From Mantis religiosa (taxonomy: Eukaryota; Arthropoda; Insecta; Mantodea; Mantidae): a stretch of DNA of 64,000 nt. Shown piece by piece: positions 33,391-43,927 of the stretch (positions are counted from its first letter, which is position 1; the number at the start of each line of letters is the position of its first letter). The notes under the pieces were generated by a model that had not been told where the DNA came from, made no database searches, and worked only from the letters and a program-made list of their open reading frames with translations. The stretch covers positions 106,888,645 to 106,952,644 of the forward strand of contig CM060954.1 of the NCBI GenBank assembly GCA_030765055.1, written 5' to 3'. A program made the position numbers and the translations under genes.

Positions 33391-33856
33391 TAGACCACTG
33401 AATACCGATTTTAACATAAACATGTGTTTGTTTAATGGGAACCATTATCATCTTCGACATGACTGATAACATAGGAAGTAACATTAAATATGGTGGTGTT
33501 GCATGCAATAGGTTAATTGCGAGGTTAATACCCAGACACTGTAACGTAAAGTCGACACACGAGATACAACGAAATGCACATCAGTTGCACAGCCTAAAAT
33601 CTGAAGCACGAACTTCTCTTTGTAGTTAATCGAGTTGAGAAAAAACTGCTCATTTTTTTTCATGATAATAATTATGCTGAAAATAACACTCACATGACAT
33701 CCTCTATTCCTGTACAACATATTCGTACACACGTTTTTTCTATTGCACTTATTAAGTTGTAATATGCTTCTTGCACGTTTATCGTTAATAACACAAAAAG
33801 AGACAAGAAAGGGACGGGAGGAACATGGTTCAGGATACATATCGTTTTGAGGACCT
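33391..33856. other. AT-rich stretch, no gene seen
   Basis: A long reverse-strand open frame crosses from here into the SINE at 33867, but it has no recognised domain and I treat it as accidental. Confidence 0.45.
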
Positions 33857-33866
33857 ACAGTAATTA

Positions 33867-34262
33867 CTATGGGGCGCCGGGGTAGAGCAGTGGTTTCATT
33901 CGCGGCTCCCGTGCTAAGGATCCCGAGTTCGATTCCCAACTCTGGGGTTGGCGATTTGAAGTCGGCCATATCCACCCATGTCTTTCCCTCTGTCCAGCAC
34001 ATGTGAAGTGTCCCCTATGTTCACGGAGTGGTTCAGAGTCCACGGTATAATCTGTAGGTTCTCTTGCCTCACCGTCATCCTCACTATCATCATATCATTG
34101 GAGGTAGTGGACACCGCCCTCTGGGTGCCTCCACCTGAGAAATGGGTCCGGACATCAAGTGGTGGGGTGAGGTTACCCCATAGGCCAAAAATTGCCATGT
34201 GGGGAGTGTTGGTAACCAACCAACCAACCAACCAACCAACCAACCAACCAACCAACCAACCA
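33867..34262 (+). repeat. tRNA-headed SINE, family D, with (AACC)n tail
   Basis: The head GGGGCGCCGGGGTAGAGCAG (A-box-like) and CCGAGTTCGATTCCCAACTC (B-box) lead into a roughly 270-bp body (GTCTTTCCCTCTGTCCAGC, GGTAGTGGACACCGCCCTC, CCCATAGGCCAAAAATTGCC). A tetranucleotide AACC array at about 34214-34262 follows. The duplication ACAGTAATTA at 33857-33866 and 34263-34272 encloses body and array together. The array is therefore the element's own 3' tail. Confidence 0.85.
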
Positions 34263-34272
34263 ACAGTAATTA

Positions 34273-35177
34273 TTACTAACCTCTTATCCTCAATCCCATA
34301 TTTAGGAATTGAACTAGGAAACGTTTCAAGAATATCTAGTTTTTAATAAGCGAATTTAATTGGGAGTATTCATTTTATATACTTAATTTTAAAAGGGAAC
34401 AACTACCTAACAACTTGGTCATACACTTTCACCTTTGGCATAAAAAAAGGCTTTCACTATATACAAGTACCACATCACTAATGTAAATGTCCTGCAATGT
34501 AAGTTACCGTGAGTCGCAGAACTTCTAAACGGATTCCCTTTTAGCGACTGCCAAGTCACTAACGCGGTCTTAAAACGATATGGACTACCGATAATCTATT
34601 ATCGTAACCTCCATCTATAATCTAGAAGATAGTAAGACTGCAATTCACGAAAGAAAAGATACGAATTTTAGAAATACACTCTCTTTTATTAACTTAAGTC
34701 TTGACTACTTAATGATTGCTCAATCAAAGTTCCTACATTATACGTTGTCAAATTTTGCATTTCTTTTTCGCATCCCAATTACAGTTTTTGCTCTGCGACT
34801 TGGAATATTGTAAGAAATATTTTCGTTTCCTATTTTCGGAGCTACACTAGGGGTATTTGCGACTCTGCGATTTCTACACCTACTATTTTAAGTATCAGAA
34901 CTTTGAGCTAATGGATTTCTTGATGGACGAGCTCACGGAGAACTAATTTCCTTAAACACTCTGACTAATAACTGTTTTTCTTAAACACAGATTTTCTTGC
35001 TAATGACTTCTTATCCTCTGACAAATGTGCAATTACATTATTAGTTTTATATGGAAATTATTTATTGCAGTCATTTATCTTTCTCCCTCTCATTTCTTTA
35101 TAGTACTACTTACCATTCAAAAATTCCAATATACATCGCATTTATACCCTAATAGAGTAGTCATTTTCTGTTTTCTA
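34273..35177. other. AT-rich stretch, no gene seen
   Basis: No bounded repeat or exon that I can support. Confidence 0.5.
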
Positions 35178-36556
35178 TAATTGAATCGTTTATTTCAGAA
35201 ACCACCTAAGAGACAAAATATCAAAAAATGTGTTTTTGGTGGTACTGTACAATTTAAAGGTAAATACATCTTTTAGTGCAGAAACAACCTATGTTTCATA
35301 TCAGCAATGCTATTTCCAGCCTTGAAAATAATCTGTTTACTTCAGAAAGAACCCAAACGCCGTCGCTTAGGTTCTTTCTGAGGTAAATTTCACTCGTGAC
35401 GGTTGGCAGCCTTGATGACATGTGTTTTGTGACTCGCTGTGACAATAACTCACAACTACCCTGTACGTGGCCACTCATTTTCCCCATGTGACAGAGATTT
35501 TGGAAGCATAAAGCGTCTCTTGAGAAAGATGGACAGAATTTATACTCCTGATGAATATGCAGAGCTCATGCTAGAAGCTAGTAGTCTGGCCGATTTACTG
35601 TATATCACCTTATATCAGACGATGTTCTCAGTTTCAAAAAGTGGTGGCCCAAATCATAAAAGAAAATGCCAAATTCGGACGAAACATCAGGCAGAAAAGT
35701 ACCCAAATAAAATAAGCAGTGTCCAAGTACAGGCAGTTTCTCTACAACAAGGATATTCCGGGAAAAGTGGTAGCAAGTGAATTCACTGGAGGAATAACAT
35801 CTACCTTCACATTGCTAAAAACTGCCAGCCCTCCGGAACTACCAACAGAGAAAGCTTATCCTTTGGGGAAGGTATGTTTACTTTTACCAAGGTTATTTGA
35901 AAGGTTTATATTTTACTTTTAGCTAAACATTTTTGTAGGCTATAACAAATTTTAAAATTTATCGGATTTTGCACAGTGAGATTTTTGGTTTTAGGTCCCA
36001 AAAAAAAGATAGACAATATAAAAAGTTGATGGAATACAGTGTTGGATATGAAGCCTTCTATGACACTTATCATCCAATGGTCAACAACTGACAAGGAGTT
36101 GCCAGAAGACTTGCCAGAAGCTGAATAAGTGAATAAGGACTGATTTTTGTATATAGACATACTGTAGCGTGTAGTGTACTTGTATTTTTCGATTTAGGCC
36201 TAATAAAAACACTCTTTTTTATACTTAAGTGTGTCTGTTACTTAACTTTTATGAAAAAACAGGTAAAAAATAATTGTTTGACTTAATTTCAATAATAAGT
36301 TTTAAAAAAATCACTTTGGATACATTCATTTATTGCAGAAACCACCTAAGTGCAATTTTTTTTAAAAAAGTTATGACTCAAAAACTTAAAGGAACAAAAA
36401 ATAAAATAAAAATAGATTATTTCAAGAACATGTTTTTGATTTGGTACAACAATATTTGAAGGAGACTAGACCTATACTTAAGCTGAAAACAGTTTTTCTT
36501 TTCCAAAAGTTGAAAAATGCGCACTTAGGTGGTTTCTGAAATAAACGATTCAATTA
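35178..36556 (+). mobile_element. DNA transposon with perfect 33-bp TIRs
   Basis: The first 33 bases (35178-35210, TAATTGAATCG, then TTTATTTCAGAAACCACC) are repeated exactly, inverted, at 36524-36556. Diverged internal versions of the TTTATT-CAGAAA-CACCTAAG motif occur near 35273, 35336 and 36327, and inverted near 35370. The interior encodes part of a protein (see 35439-35780). TA at the outer ends may be a target duplication, but the palindromic ends leave this unresolved. An inverted SINE A copy directly abuts the right end. Confidence 0.8.
35439..35780 (+). pseudogene. Fragment of transposon protein (GHSFSPCDRDFG type)
   Basis: The open frame of 113 codons starts MTITHNYPVRGHSFSPCDRD and continues FGSIKRLLRKMDRIYTPDEY, then AELMLEASS. 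The GHSF-x-P-x-D-R-x-FG motif is one I associate with arthropod proteins of the DUF7869 kind, which are often transposon-borne; that link is from memory and tentative. The catalytic part expected upstream is missing, so only a C-terminal section remains. It continues in another frame after 35719 (SKYRQFLYNKDIPGKV). Confidence 0.5.
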
Positions 36557-36770
36557 ATGCCCTACGTTAGCTCATATCGACGATGAATGAAATGGTTGAA
36601 ATGATGCTCAACTGAGCCCAGCGTCCATAGGGCTTAGAGTTACCCGACATTCATTTTTCAAGGTAAGGGAAAGCCCTGGAGAAACTTTATTCATACAACT
36701 CACCCTGACGGAAGTTCAAACTCGCGGCCTCTTGGACGCGAGATAGACTTGATTTCGTTTTCCGTAGCTT
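36557..36770 (-). repeat. SINE family A copy
   Basis: On the reverse strand, the degenerate head GCGTCCAAGAGGCCGCGAG, body blocks GGGTGAGTTGTATGAATAA and CATTTCATTCATCGTCGAT. It abuts the transposon end at 36556, and a target duplication is not clear. Confidence 0.75.
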
Positions 36771-39013
36771 GTAACCATAACATTCCACAAAATTTTACTC
36801 GAAATATATTTCTGTTTTTACAGAACTGTGGTACATTTTCTTCTGCTGATTATCCCAAAGAGAAAGAATAAATTGGAAGCAAACAATGCAATGGCCAGTC
36901 CAATACCTCATCCATTACTTTTAATTTTTGCCCCTTATAAACGCGTACTCTGCAAGGATTCAATAGTTCAAGTTATTGAAATGGAATGCGGATAAAAGTT
37001 TCAGTGTATTTGGACAGCCTTTGCTCATCATGATCCCAGCCATTACGTTTTAACAGTCGCCGGCAAACCCGAATAAGAAATACGGCCTTCATGACATGAA
37101 GTAGGCAATCAAAACTCTTGGTAAGTGTTATTTACGTGTGGCAATTACTACCCTAAGGTTTCTTCTTGGTCGTTGCTTGTAATGCCTCACTGCAATAAAT
37201 AACTGGAATCTTGTACTACATTTATTCTTCCATTACCTGTAGGAAGAGGAATTTCGTGTCTCTAATACCAGTTACTTGTCAAGGAAAACCTGTTAGATAT
37301 TGCATATGAAAATGACATTCCTTAATAGCTTTAATAAATAAGATTGTTCACACGTTCTCAGGCTTCATAAGTAGATGTTCCTTTGAAAATGTCCAGAAAA
37401 CCTATAAAAACAATAATACCTCTTAAATTGCTTTTTCTATCTTTTGTCTGATGCAATAATCCTTGACATCATTAGTAGGCAGTTAAAGGACAGATAAAAA
37501 TGGATAAAAGTGTAACTTAAATAACCGATTTAAGGGCACCAGGATCATGTAACAATTCGTATGTTATCCCATTTTTCTCATTTTAAGATATGTTTTATTT
37601 TCTCTATATATCTAAATAACTATTAGATATTTTGATCAAAGTATCATTTAAAATATTTGCATAATCAAAACGTAAATGTTTAATTTCCTGGGAGCACCCT
37701 GCGAATCTTCTTGTGTATAAAATATGAGAAGCTGAAAATTTACTGCACAAAAAACGTAAATCTCTTTCAAAATAAAATTTATTAGAAGTAAATTTTTCCT
37801 TCGAGATATTTGTTAGTATTGGTTTTAATTTTTCAAAGGCTATTTTCTTAAAATGATGTCGCTATTCAGTTGTTTCTCGCAATGTTACGGAATGAGTATG
37901 AATTTTGTGCCAGTACATAACGACTAACTTTTAGTATTTTACTATCCATTAGTTTTCCTCTGTTCACCTTGTATCTTTAAGGAAATGTGTAATGGAACTT
38001 GTTTAATTAGATGAAATGAGAAGTACGCTTTCACAAGAATAGAATAAAAGACACTGGGTGGTGAAAATGCTTTAAATGTAATAAAATAAGTTTTTTTTAA
38101 AAAAAAAGAAAAGAATCCTTTTGTATCTTTAGAATTTAGGGCATTGTTCTTAAAGTAACCAAGGTTACAACAATCTTCTTATTCATTTAAATGGTTCTCA
38201 TACATATTTTAAGTTTTCGTACTTCTCTGTAAATATTCTTGGCATTATTCTAGTTGACTTCTTTTTTACACTTTTGCTCTCCAAGTTTTTATCAAATAGG
38301 TAGAGATGTTACATTGTTGATGTCTGGAAAGTCATATCTTTCGTTTTGGTTGTAAATTATTTTCTCTTTGTCTTCATCATTCAAGTTTACAAGGCTATGG
38401 GATGCAAAAAGTAATACACTTCAGTACTTTTAAAATTCTGGTCGCCAATGGAATATGTTATCTCCTATGAATCCGAGAACACCTTGGAGTTTGCAAGAAG
38501 CATGTGTCAATTAGAGAACTTAATATGCTAATAACAAATAGCTTGGTTCGAGTAAAGCGAGAAAAACCGAAGATTTGTTATTTAAATCCCTCAAATATAC
38601 TTTATATGGAAACATCTTCAAAAATGTTTTATTTTCTAAAAATACATTTTCATGGAAACTTTTTGGGAATAGTCTCTGAAGTGATTGTGAATGACTATTG
38701 CATAATTGGTGAACCGTAGGTAGGCGAAACCGTACAGTACAAAAATCCACCTAGATCTCGTTAAAGCGCATAATTTATGTCAAATAGTTCTATAGAGATG
38801 ACCATTTTCAGAATATTCCTTCTTATTAGTTTCTATTTTCAAATAATTTCTGAAATAGGAAATGCTTATTTCTTTCTTAAGTCCTGCCCATGCAAAGAGA
38901 ATGGAATTTCAAACAGTAACGAATGATTTGATTTTTGCTACTGTATTTTCTTATTCCCCCTGTACTTACAAGAAAATATACAGCATAGATATAGATATTT
39001 ATTTTACCCCCAT
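36771..39013. other. AT-rich stretch with an open frame and a repeat copy
   Basis: After a strong acceptor (TTTCTGTTTTTACAG, ending at 36823) an open frame of about 56 codons extends to 36994 (TVVHFLLLIIPKRKNKLEA, then PYKRVLCKDSIVQV). I do not recognise it, and it can arise by chance. A dispersed AT-rich repeat copy is at about 37560-37720. No gene supported. Confidence 0.35.
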
Positions 39014-39026
39014 CATTTATACAACT

Positions 39027-39293
39027 GTGAGATTTGTAGGGACAACATGGTGCTGGGGTGGATTTTCTCCGGGTCCTTCGGTTTCCCCGGCCAGCATTTC
39101 ATCAATTGCTCCATCATCATCCTTCCTATCCCTCATCTCTCTCATATTTTCACTTTCGGTTTTAGGCTGATCACTCATACCGCAATTTCTCTGATCAGGA
39201 AACCTCTGATCCTCCACCCATTGCCTATGGGCCTCGAGGTTGCGTGGTTCAGAAGAACCTATATTCCATGTAAAGGAAATACAGGAATTCATT
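39027..39293 (+). repeat. SINE B variant, 5' truncated, 13-bp TSD
   Basis: It begins inside the SINE B body (GTGAGATTTGTAGGGAC, CATGGTGCTGGGGTGG, TTCTCCGGGTCCTTCGG), then diverges into a 3' part not seen in other copies (CGGTTTTAGGCTGATCAC, GCCTATGGGCCTCGAGG). The perfect duplication CATTTATACAACT at 39014-39026 and 39294-39306 bounds it. No tRNA head is present. Confidence 0.8.
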
Positions 39294-39306
39294 CATTTAT
39301 ACAACT

Positions 39307-39968
39307 TATTTAAAATTACAATTCTGCATTATTTAAATATCTAAACCTAGATACTACTCTTTGTACATCAATTTCTATGCTTCCCTGAGTTACTCTCGTA
39401 TTTTCAAGGACCCATAGCATCAAAAACCATGGTTACCGAGCTATTGGATCCTTATCACTTTCATTCAAATGTCTGCTTTGCTTCTTTCTCTTTATTTCTA
39501 ATTTTTCTTAATCATTTATTTCTAACTAAACCTAAACATTTTCATTTTTCAATTAAACTTCCCTTCAATTTAATCCAAATTTAATTTCATTTGATAAACT
39601 GGGCCAATTCCTCTTTTGCAGTGATTGTTCTCTCAAGCCTTTTGTTGCTTGATATTACAAAATTAAATGCCAATAATTATTCAAATTCTAACTACGCAGT
39701 GAGCACTTTCCTTGCATTTCTCTTTCCTCCAAGCCTTTTAGCATTAACGCAGCTTGATCTGGCCCATGCAAACCCTTCTCTTGCTGTTCTGTCACAAATA
39801 TCGACATACTTTCCCCTTTCCCACGTCTTTTTTATCTCTCTCTGTATATATATAACAATGAAGTTTTCGAATTAAAACTACCAAAAATGTCCTGCCTCCC
39901 TATATCTTTAATTGTCATTTAACTCTTCCAAAACCCTATCTCCAATACCTGCTCAACCGTGCATTATC
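39307..39968. other. AT-rich stretch, no gene seen
   Basis: A 94-codon open frame at 39591-39875 has a hydrophobic composition but no recognised family or splice context. Confidence 0.45.
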
Positions 39969-39980
39969 TCGACAACCTAT

Positions 39981-40235
39981 GTGGCCGCGCCGTGGCTCAG
40001 TGGTTAGACCGCTTGGCTCTCACCAAGGCGGCCCGGGTTCAATCCCAGGCGACCGCAAAGTGAGATTTGTGGTAGACAACACGGCGCTGGGGCGGGTTTT
40101 CTCTGGGACCTCCGGTTTCACCCGCCATCTCATTCCATCGGTGCTCCATCTTCATCTCATGTATCATCAGTGTCACCGCCTGCGGTGCCGTATGTAGTCA
40201 AAGCGGGCGTTAAACACTACACATTTCATTTCATT
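39981..40235 (+). repeat. SINE family B copy, 12-bp TSD
   Basis: The most complete B copy: GGCCGCGCCGTGGCTCAGTG (A-box), CCGGGTTCAATCCCAGGCG (B-box), and the full body to GCGTTAAACACTACACATTT. The duplication TCGACAACCTAT at 39969-39980 and 40236-40247 is perfect. The peptide-like frame through it is accidental. Confidence 0.93.
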
Positions 40236-40562
40236 TCGACAACCTATTTCATCTAGAGCTCCTACCATGCACTTATACCAAGTGTCCTCTTTATTAAGCT
40301 TTTGCTGCACCTCCAGACACTGCTCTAGAATATTTTTATTTTCAAATTCCTTAATCCTAAACCAGTACTTCAATACTTTTACCATAATTTAGCTTTGCTA
40401 TCAAATCTCCTTAACTCCATCTCCATCTGCGCAACTCCAACCTAAAATTAACTTACAGAAGCTCCTTTGCACCTTTTTACATTTTCCCACCCTCCCTCAA
40501 GACCCCAAATCTCCACTCCACTCCATATGCCTCAACTACTGTGGCATATACTGTTTCCAACC

Positions 40563-40802
40563 TAGCCCGCCTCGGTAGCGTAGATGGTAACGTGTCTGCC
40601 TCACGTTCAAGAGGTCCCGAGTTCAAATCTCGGTCAGGGTGATTTACCTGAATAAGGGTTTTCCGGGGGTTTCCCTATCCTTAAAGACGAATGTCAGATG
40701 GCTCTAAGCTCCAAGGACCCCGAACTCATTGGAGCATCATTTCACCAATTTCATTCATCGTCCAATATGACTAAACGTTGGAGGACGTAAATTAAAAAAA
40801 AA
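40563..40802 (+). repeat. SINE family A copy, 10-bp TSD
   Basis: Head GCCCGCCTCGGTAGCGTAG, B-box GAGTTCAAATCTCGG, body to GGACGTAAATT and an A-run. The duplication GTTTCCAACC at 40553-40562 and 40803-40812 bounds it. Confidence 0.92.
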
Positions 40803-40812
40803 GTTTCCAACC

Positions 40813-41330
40813 ATTTTATTTGCATCCTGGTAATATATCTAGACATGCTCTAATAGAGGTTTTGAGTGGAACGGCGTACTTTCTCTACGTAACACAGGTG
40901 AACGTTAGGGAAAGTGGAATCTTTAGAGAAGTGGGATGACAAACTGCTTGGTTAAGTCCTTGAAATGTTGGACTTCCCTGTTTTGCTCATGGTCAATGAT
41001 GCCTACCTTCATTATATTCCTATAAAGAATCTAAAGAGCTAGATCCGGCAACCTTGCCGCCAGCCTAATGATGCACCATAAGCAACCGGTCATAATAATA
41101 GAGATTTTCTTGTACCAACCTAGTAGCTTAGGAATGAATCAGGATATTTTAAATGCATTCTTCTAAAGATTGGTTCATTGGGATTAAATTATATATGCTG
41201 TAGTATATCTCAGAATTCCAAACAGGTAACGTAAAGTACTAGATCCTACATTTTTAGGTGAAATGAAAATCCCATGATACCTCCTGATACAGAATGTTAT
41301 ATTTATTGGGTGCTTAAACGTTTGAACTTT
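40813..41330. other. Spacer, nothing seen
   Basis: No bounded repeat or coding signal. Confidence 0.5.
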
Positions 41331-41575
41331 AATACCCGATTTCATCAACAGATGTTAAAATCGACCTTAACAAAAGTAACGTAACAATAGTCACGGCGTT
41401 AACACTACTGTTAAATTTCTTGCATTTCACCGACCTGTTTTCTGAAAATTTCAACATACACGCCAAGAAACTTGTAAATATTACAGTTTTAGAAGGCTAT
41501 GGATGAGTCGTATTATTTTCTGAACGTACTGCGATGCGCTTTTGTTTTCATTTTCGTCTGCACACAGCTGGAAAA

Positions 41576-41830
41576 ATGGCGGGTGAACAAAATCGTAAAC
41601 AAAAGCCGTGAGAGAAATTTCTCATCGATGGGGAAGAATTGTTAATTGGATTGGTGACGAAGTGTAAGGATATCATGGAAAATAAGGGGACGGATGTGGT
41701 GACTGTAAAAGAGAAAGATATCACGTGGGAAAATATTGTAAACGGATTTAATTCAAATGCGCATGTCACTACTTCAAGCACCAAACAACTTCGTCAGTAT
41801 TACGTAAATTTAAAATGAGGTGCGAAGGAC
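41576..41830 (+). pseudogene. Myb/SANT-like DNA-binding domain remnant
   Basis: From an ATG at 41576 (MAGEQNRK, early stop) the frame shifts to FLIDGEELLIGLVTKCKDIM, ENKGTDVVTVKEKDITWENI, then FNSNAHVTTSSTKQLRQYY. The spacing of tryptophan and hydrophobic residues and the KQLRQYYVNLK end match the zeste/Myb-SANT-like domains that accompany Harbinger-type transposases. The stop at 41609-41611 and later frame changes make it non-functional. The copy at 50496-51790 carries the same remnant. Confidence 0.65.
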
Positions 41831-42020
41831 AAGTGACTTGAACGTTTCAAGACGGGAGGTGGGTAGTGTATTATTCACATAATGCAGTGAATTATAAAAT
41901 CGTGAAGTTATTAATACCTGAAGCACAGGCGAGATCGGCATATTCCTTTCGATGCATGTTTTAACCCCTCTTGTACTTCCGCAGTAACCTTCATAGCAAC
42001 TTGTTTCTCGTTCTATACCT

Positions 42021-42198
42021 AAAGTGAGATTTGTGGTGGACAACACGGCGTTGGGGCGGGTTTTCTCCGGGGCCTCCGGTTTCCCCCGCCATCTCATTCC
42101 ACCGATGCTCCATCTTCATCTCATGCATCATCAGTGTCACCGCCTGCGGTGCCGTATGTAGTAAAAGCGGGCGTTAAACACTACACATTTCATTTCAG
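42021..42198 (+). repeat. SINE family B fragment nested in copy 1, 9-bp TSD
   Basis: The body of SINE B (GTGAGATTTGTGGTGGAC to GCGTTAAACACTACACATTT) without the tRNA head. The duplication TCTATACCT at 42012-42020 and 42199-42207 bounds it. The second element copy has the uninterrupted target CAGTCTATACCTCCG near 51510, an empty site that confirms the insertion. Confidence 0.92.
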
Positions 42199-42508
42199 TC
42201 TATACCTCCGTAGAAAATCTTCTTCTGATAGCTCCTCAAAATAATTTCTCCTCATAGGTCGTACTCTATTATGAATGCCACTTAGACAGTCTTAAATATA
42301 GCAAATCGACATCAACAGCTGAGTTCACGCCCGCCATTTTAACTATTTACAATTGTTACGGACCTAACAACAGAAATTTGGCTTGATAGTTTAACAAGAG
42401 ACTTAACACGAGTGTTAAACTAACAATTGTTGGTGAAATGCAATTATTGTTTTGACTATTGCTAAACTCGTGTTAAGTCTTAACATCTGTTGGTGAAATC
42501 AGGCATAA

Positions 42509-43653
42509 AAGTATATAATAGAAATTTTACAATTCCTTTTACCGATCTTATAAATGTCAATTGAATTTTAACAAATAATTGGGTTATATTTTATTATCCT
42601 CTCTAGTATAAAAAGTCACAGACGTAGAAAAGACTACCAAAGCATCCTCTAATAAGCATTATTCCATATTTATAAGATACAGTTATCTCTCAGTTAACAT
42701 TTCTATCGAAATTATTAATAAACTTAATTTAACTAAACCTATTATTTCTTTTAGAAATTATAAAAGCTATAAAACCAAAATATGCGATATTCAACAGAAA
42801 TATTGCTAAATAGCTAAACTAAGATGAACATGTTTTTAACTTTTTATAAAATTACGCCTTGTTAAAGTTTTCGGTTGTTTTGGTTGAAGGAGATAAATTA
42901 ATAAATATATGCTGCGTTCACATTAATTTCTTTGTTTACTTTTCTATGCACTAGGCTTAAATCTTATTGTTCTATGTATTCTTGTTAACACACACAAACG
43001 TTCACTACTCCTTGCCATTTCTTTGAAATCGTAAGAACAAGGCTGTAAGTTAAAATGATAATCAAATCTGTTCAAAGCAGTTCTGTGTGATAACAAATTC
43101 ACTTCCCTTTATATGAACACAAAAATCATAGAAAGCGAAGAAGGAAAAAAGAAAGAATTGTGATATGGCGGTTGAGAAATGTATAAAGTACCTGAACGTT
43201 CACATCTACAACAAAAAATATCTCAGAACTGATTAATGCCACAAAATATATTACATGCATAAATTGCATGCTTCGACAAGACCAACGTCACTTTTTTATC
43301 TCTTATGTTTCGCTAGCTATAAAAACTGATACAGAATAATAACGGAACTTCAACCGATGTTCAAAAAATTGAAGATGCATATTTTATTTGCCATGCGACT
43401 ACTTTCTGTATTTTAACCAAAATTTTTCGAGTGATAATTTAGAAAAAAAAAAAAACATTTTATGTAAACAGTAGTTTAGTTTTATGAGTATTTACTTGAA
43501 AATTTCTATGTCACGATCTTACAAGACCCTGAACTTAAATAGCCAAGTTTTATATTTAACACACTTCATTTTGGGGTTAAGTTGTTCATACACGTACACC
43601 GACACCACACTCACTCACACAGACACAGTCAATTTTTCTAAAACTATCATTTG
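42509..43653. other. AT-rich stretch with a dispersed-repeat copy
   Basis: About 43350-43570 is a copy of the dispersed AT-rich repeat (GATGCATATTTTATTTGCCA, TGAACTTAAATAGCCAAG). Nothing else supported. Confidence 0.5.
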
Positions 43654-43668
43654 GGTTCAGGGGGCTTT

Positions 43669-43912
43669 TTTTTTTTTGTAATTTACGTCCGCCTCAACGT
43701 TAAGTTATATCGGACGATGAATGAATTGGGTGAAATGGTGCTCAAATGAGCCCAGGGTCCATGGAGCTTAGAGTTACCCGACATTCGTCTTGAAGGATAA
43801 GGGAAAACCCCGGAAAAAACTTATCCAGGTAACTCACCCTGACCGAGATTCGAACGCGGGACCTCTTGAACGTGAGGCAGGCGCGCTACCATCTACGCTA
43901 CCGAGGCGGGCT
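43669..43912 (-). repeat. SINE family A copy, 15-bp TSD
   Basis: Reverse-strand full-length copy: GCCCGCCTCGGTAGCGTAG, GCGTTCGAATCTCGG, body to GGACGTAAATT and a T-run on the plus strand. The duplication GGTTCAGGGGGCTTT at 43654-43668 and 43913-43927 is perfect. Confidence 0.93.
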
Positions 43913-43927
43913 GGTTCAGGGGGCTTT

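Larger units (their letters stand above)
41334..42505 (+). mobile_element. PIF/Harbinger-like element, copy 1, with nested SINE
   Basis: The termini TACCCGATTTCATCAACAG and, inverted, TGCCTGATTTCACCAACAG are flanked by TAA on both sides (41331-41333, 42506-42508), the 3-bp target site of PIF/Harbinger elements. Subterminal GTTGGTGAAATGCAA and TGTTAAGTCTTAAC motifs repeat near the right end. The interior holds a Myb/SANT-like coding remnant at 41576-41830. A SINE B fragment is inserted at 42021-42198. No DDE nuclease frame is present, so this copy is non-autonomous. Confidence 0.75.

Noticed and set aside
33484..34002. 172-codon reverse-strand open frame
   Set aside because: Half of it is antisense to the SINE D head and the rest is AT-rich without any domain.
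36824..36994. 56-codon open frame after a strong acceptor
   Set aside because: No recognised motif, no good donor at its end, and chance expectation is not low in a window of this size.
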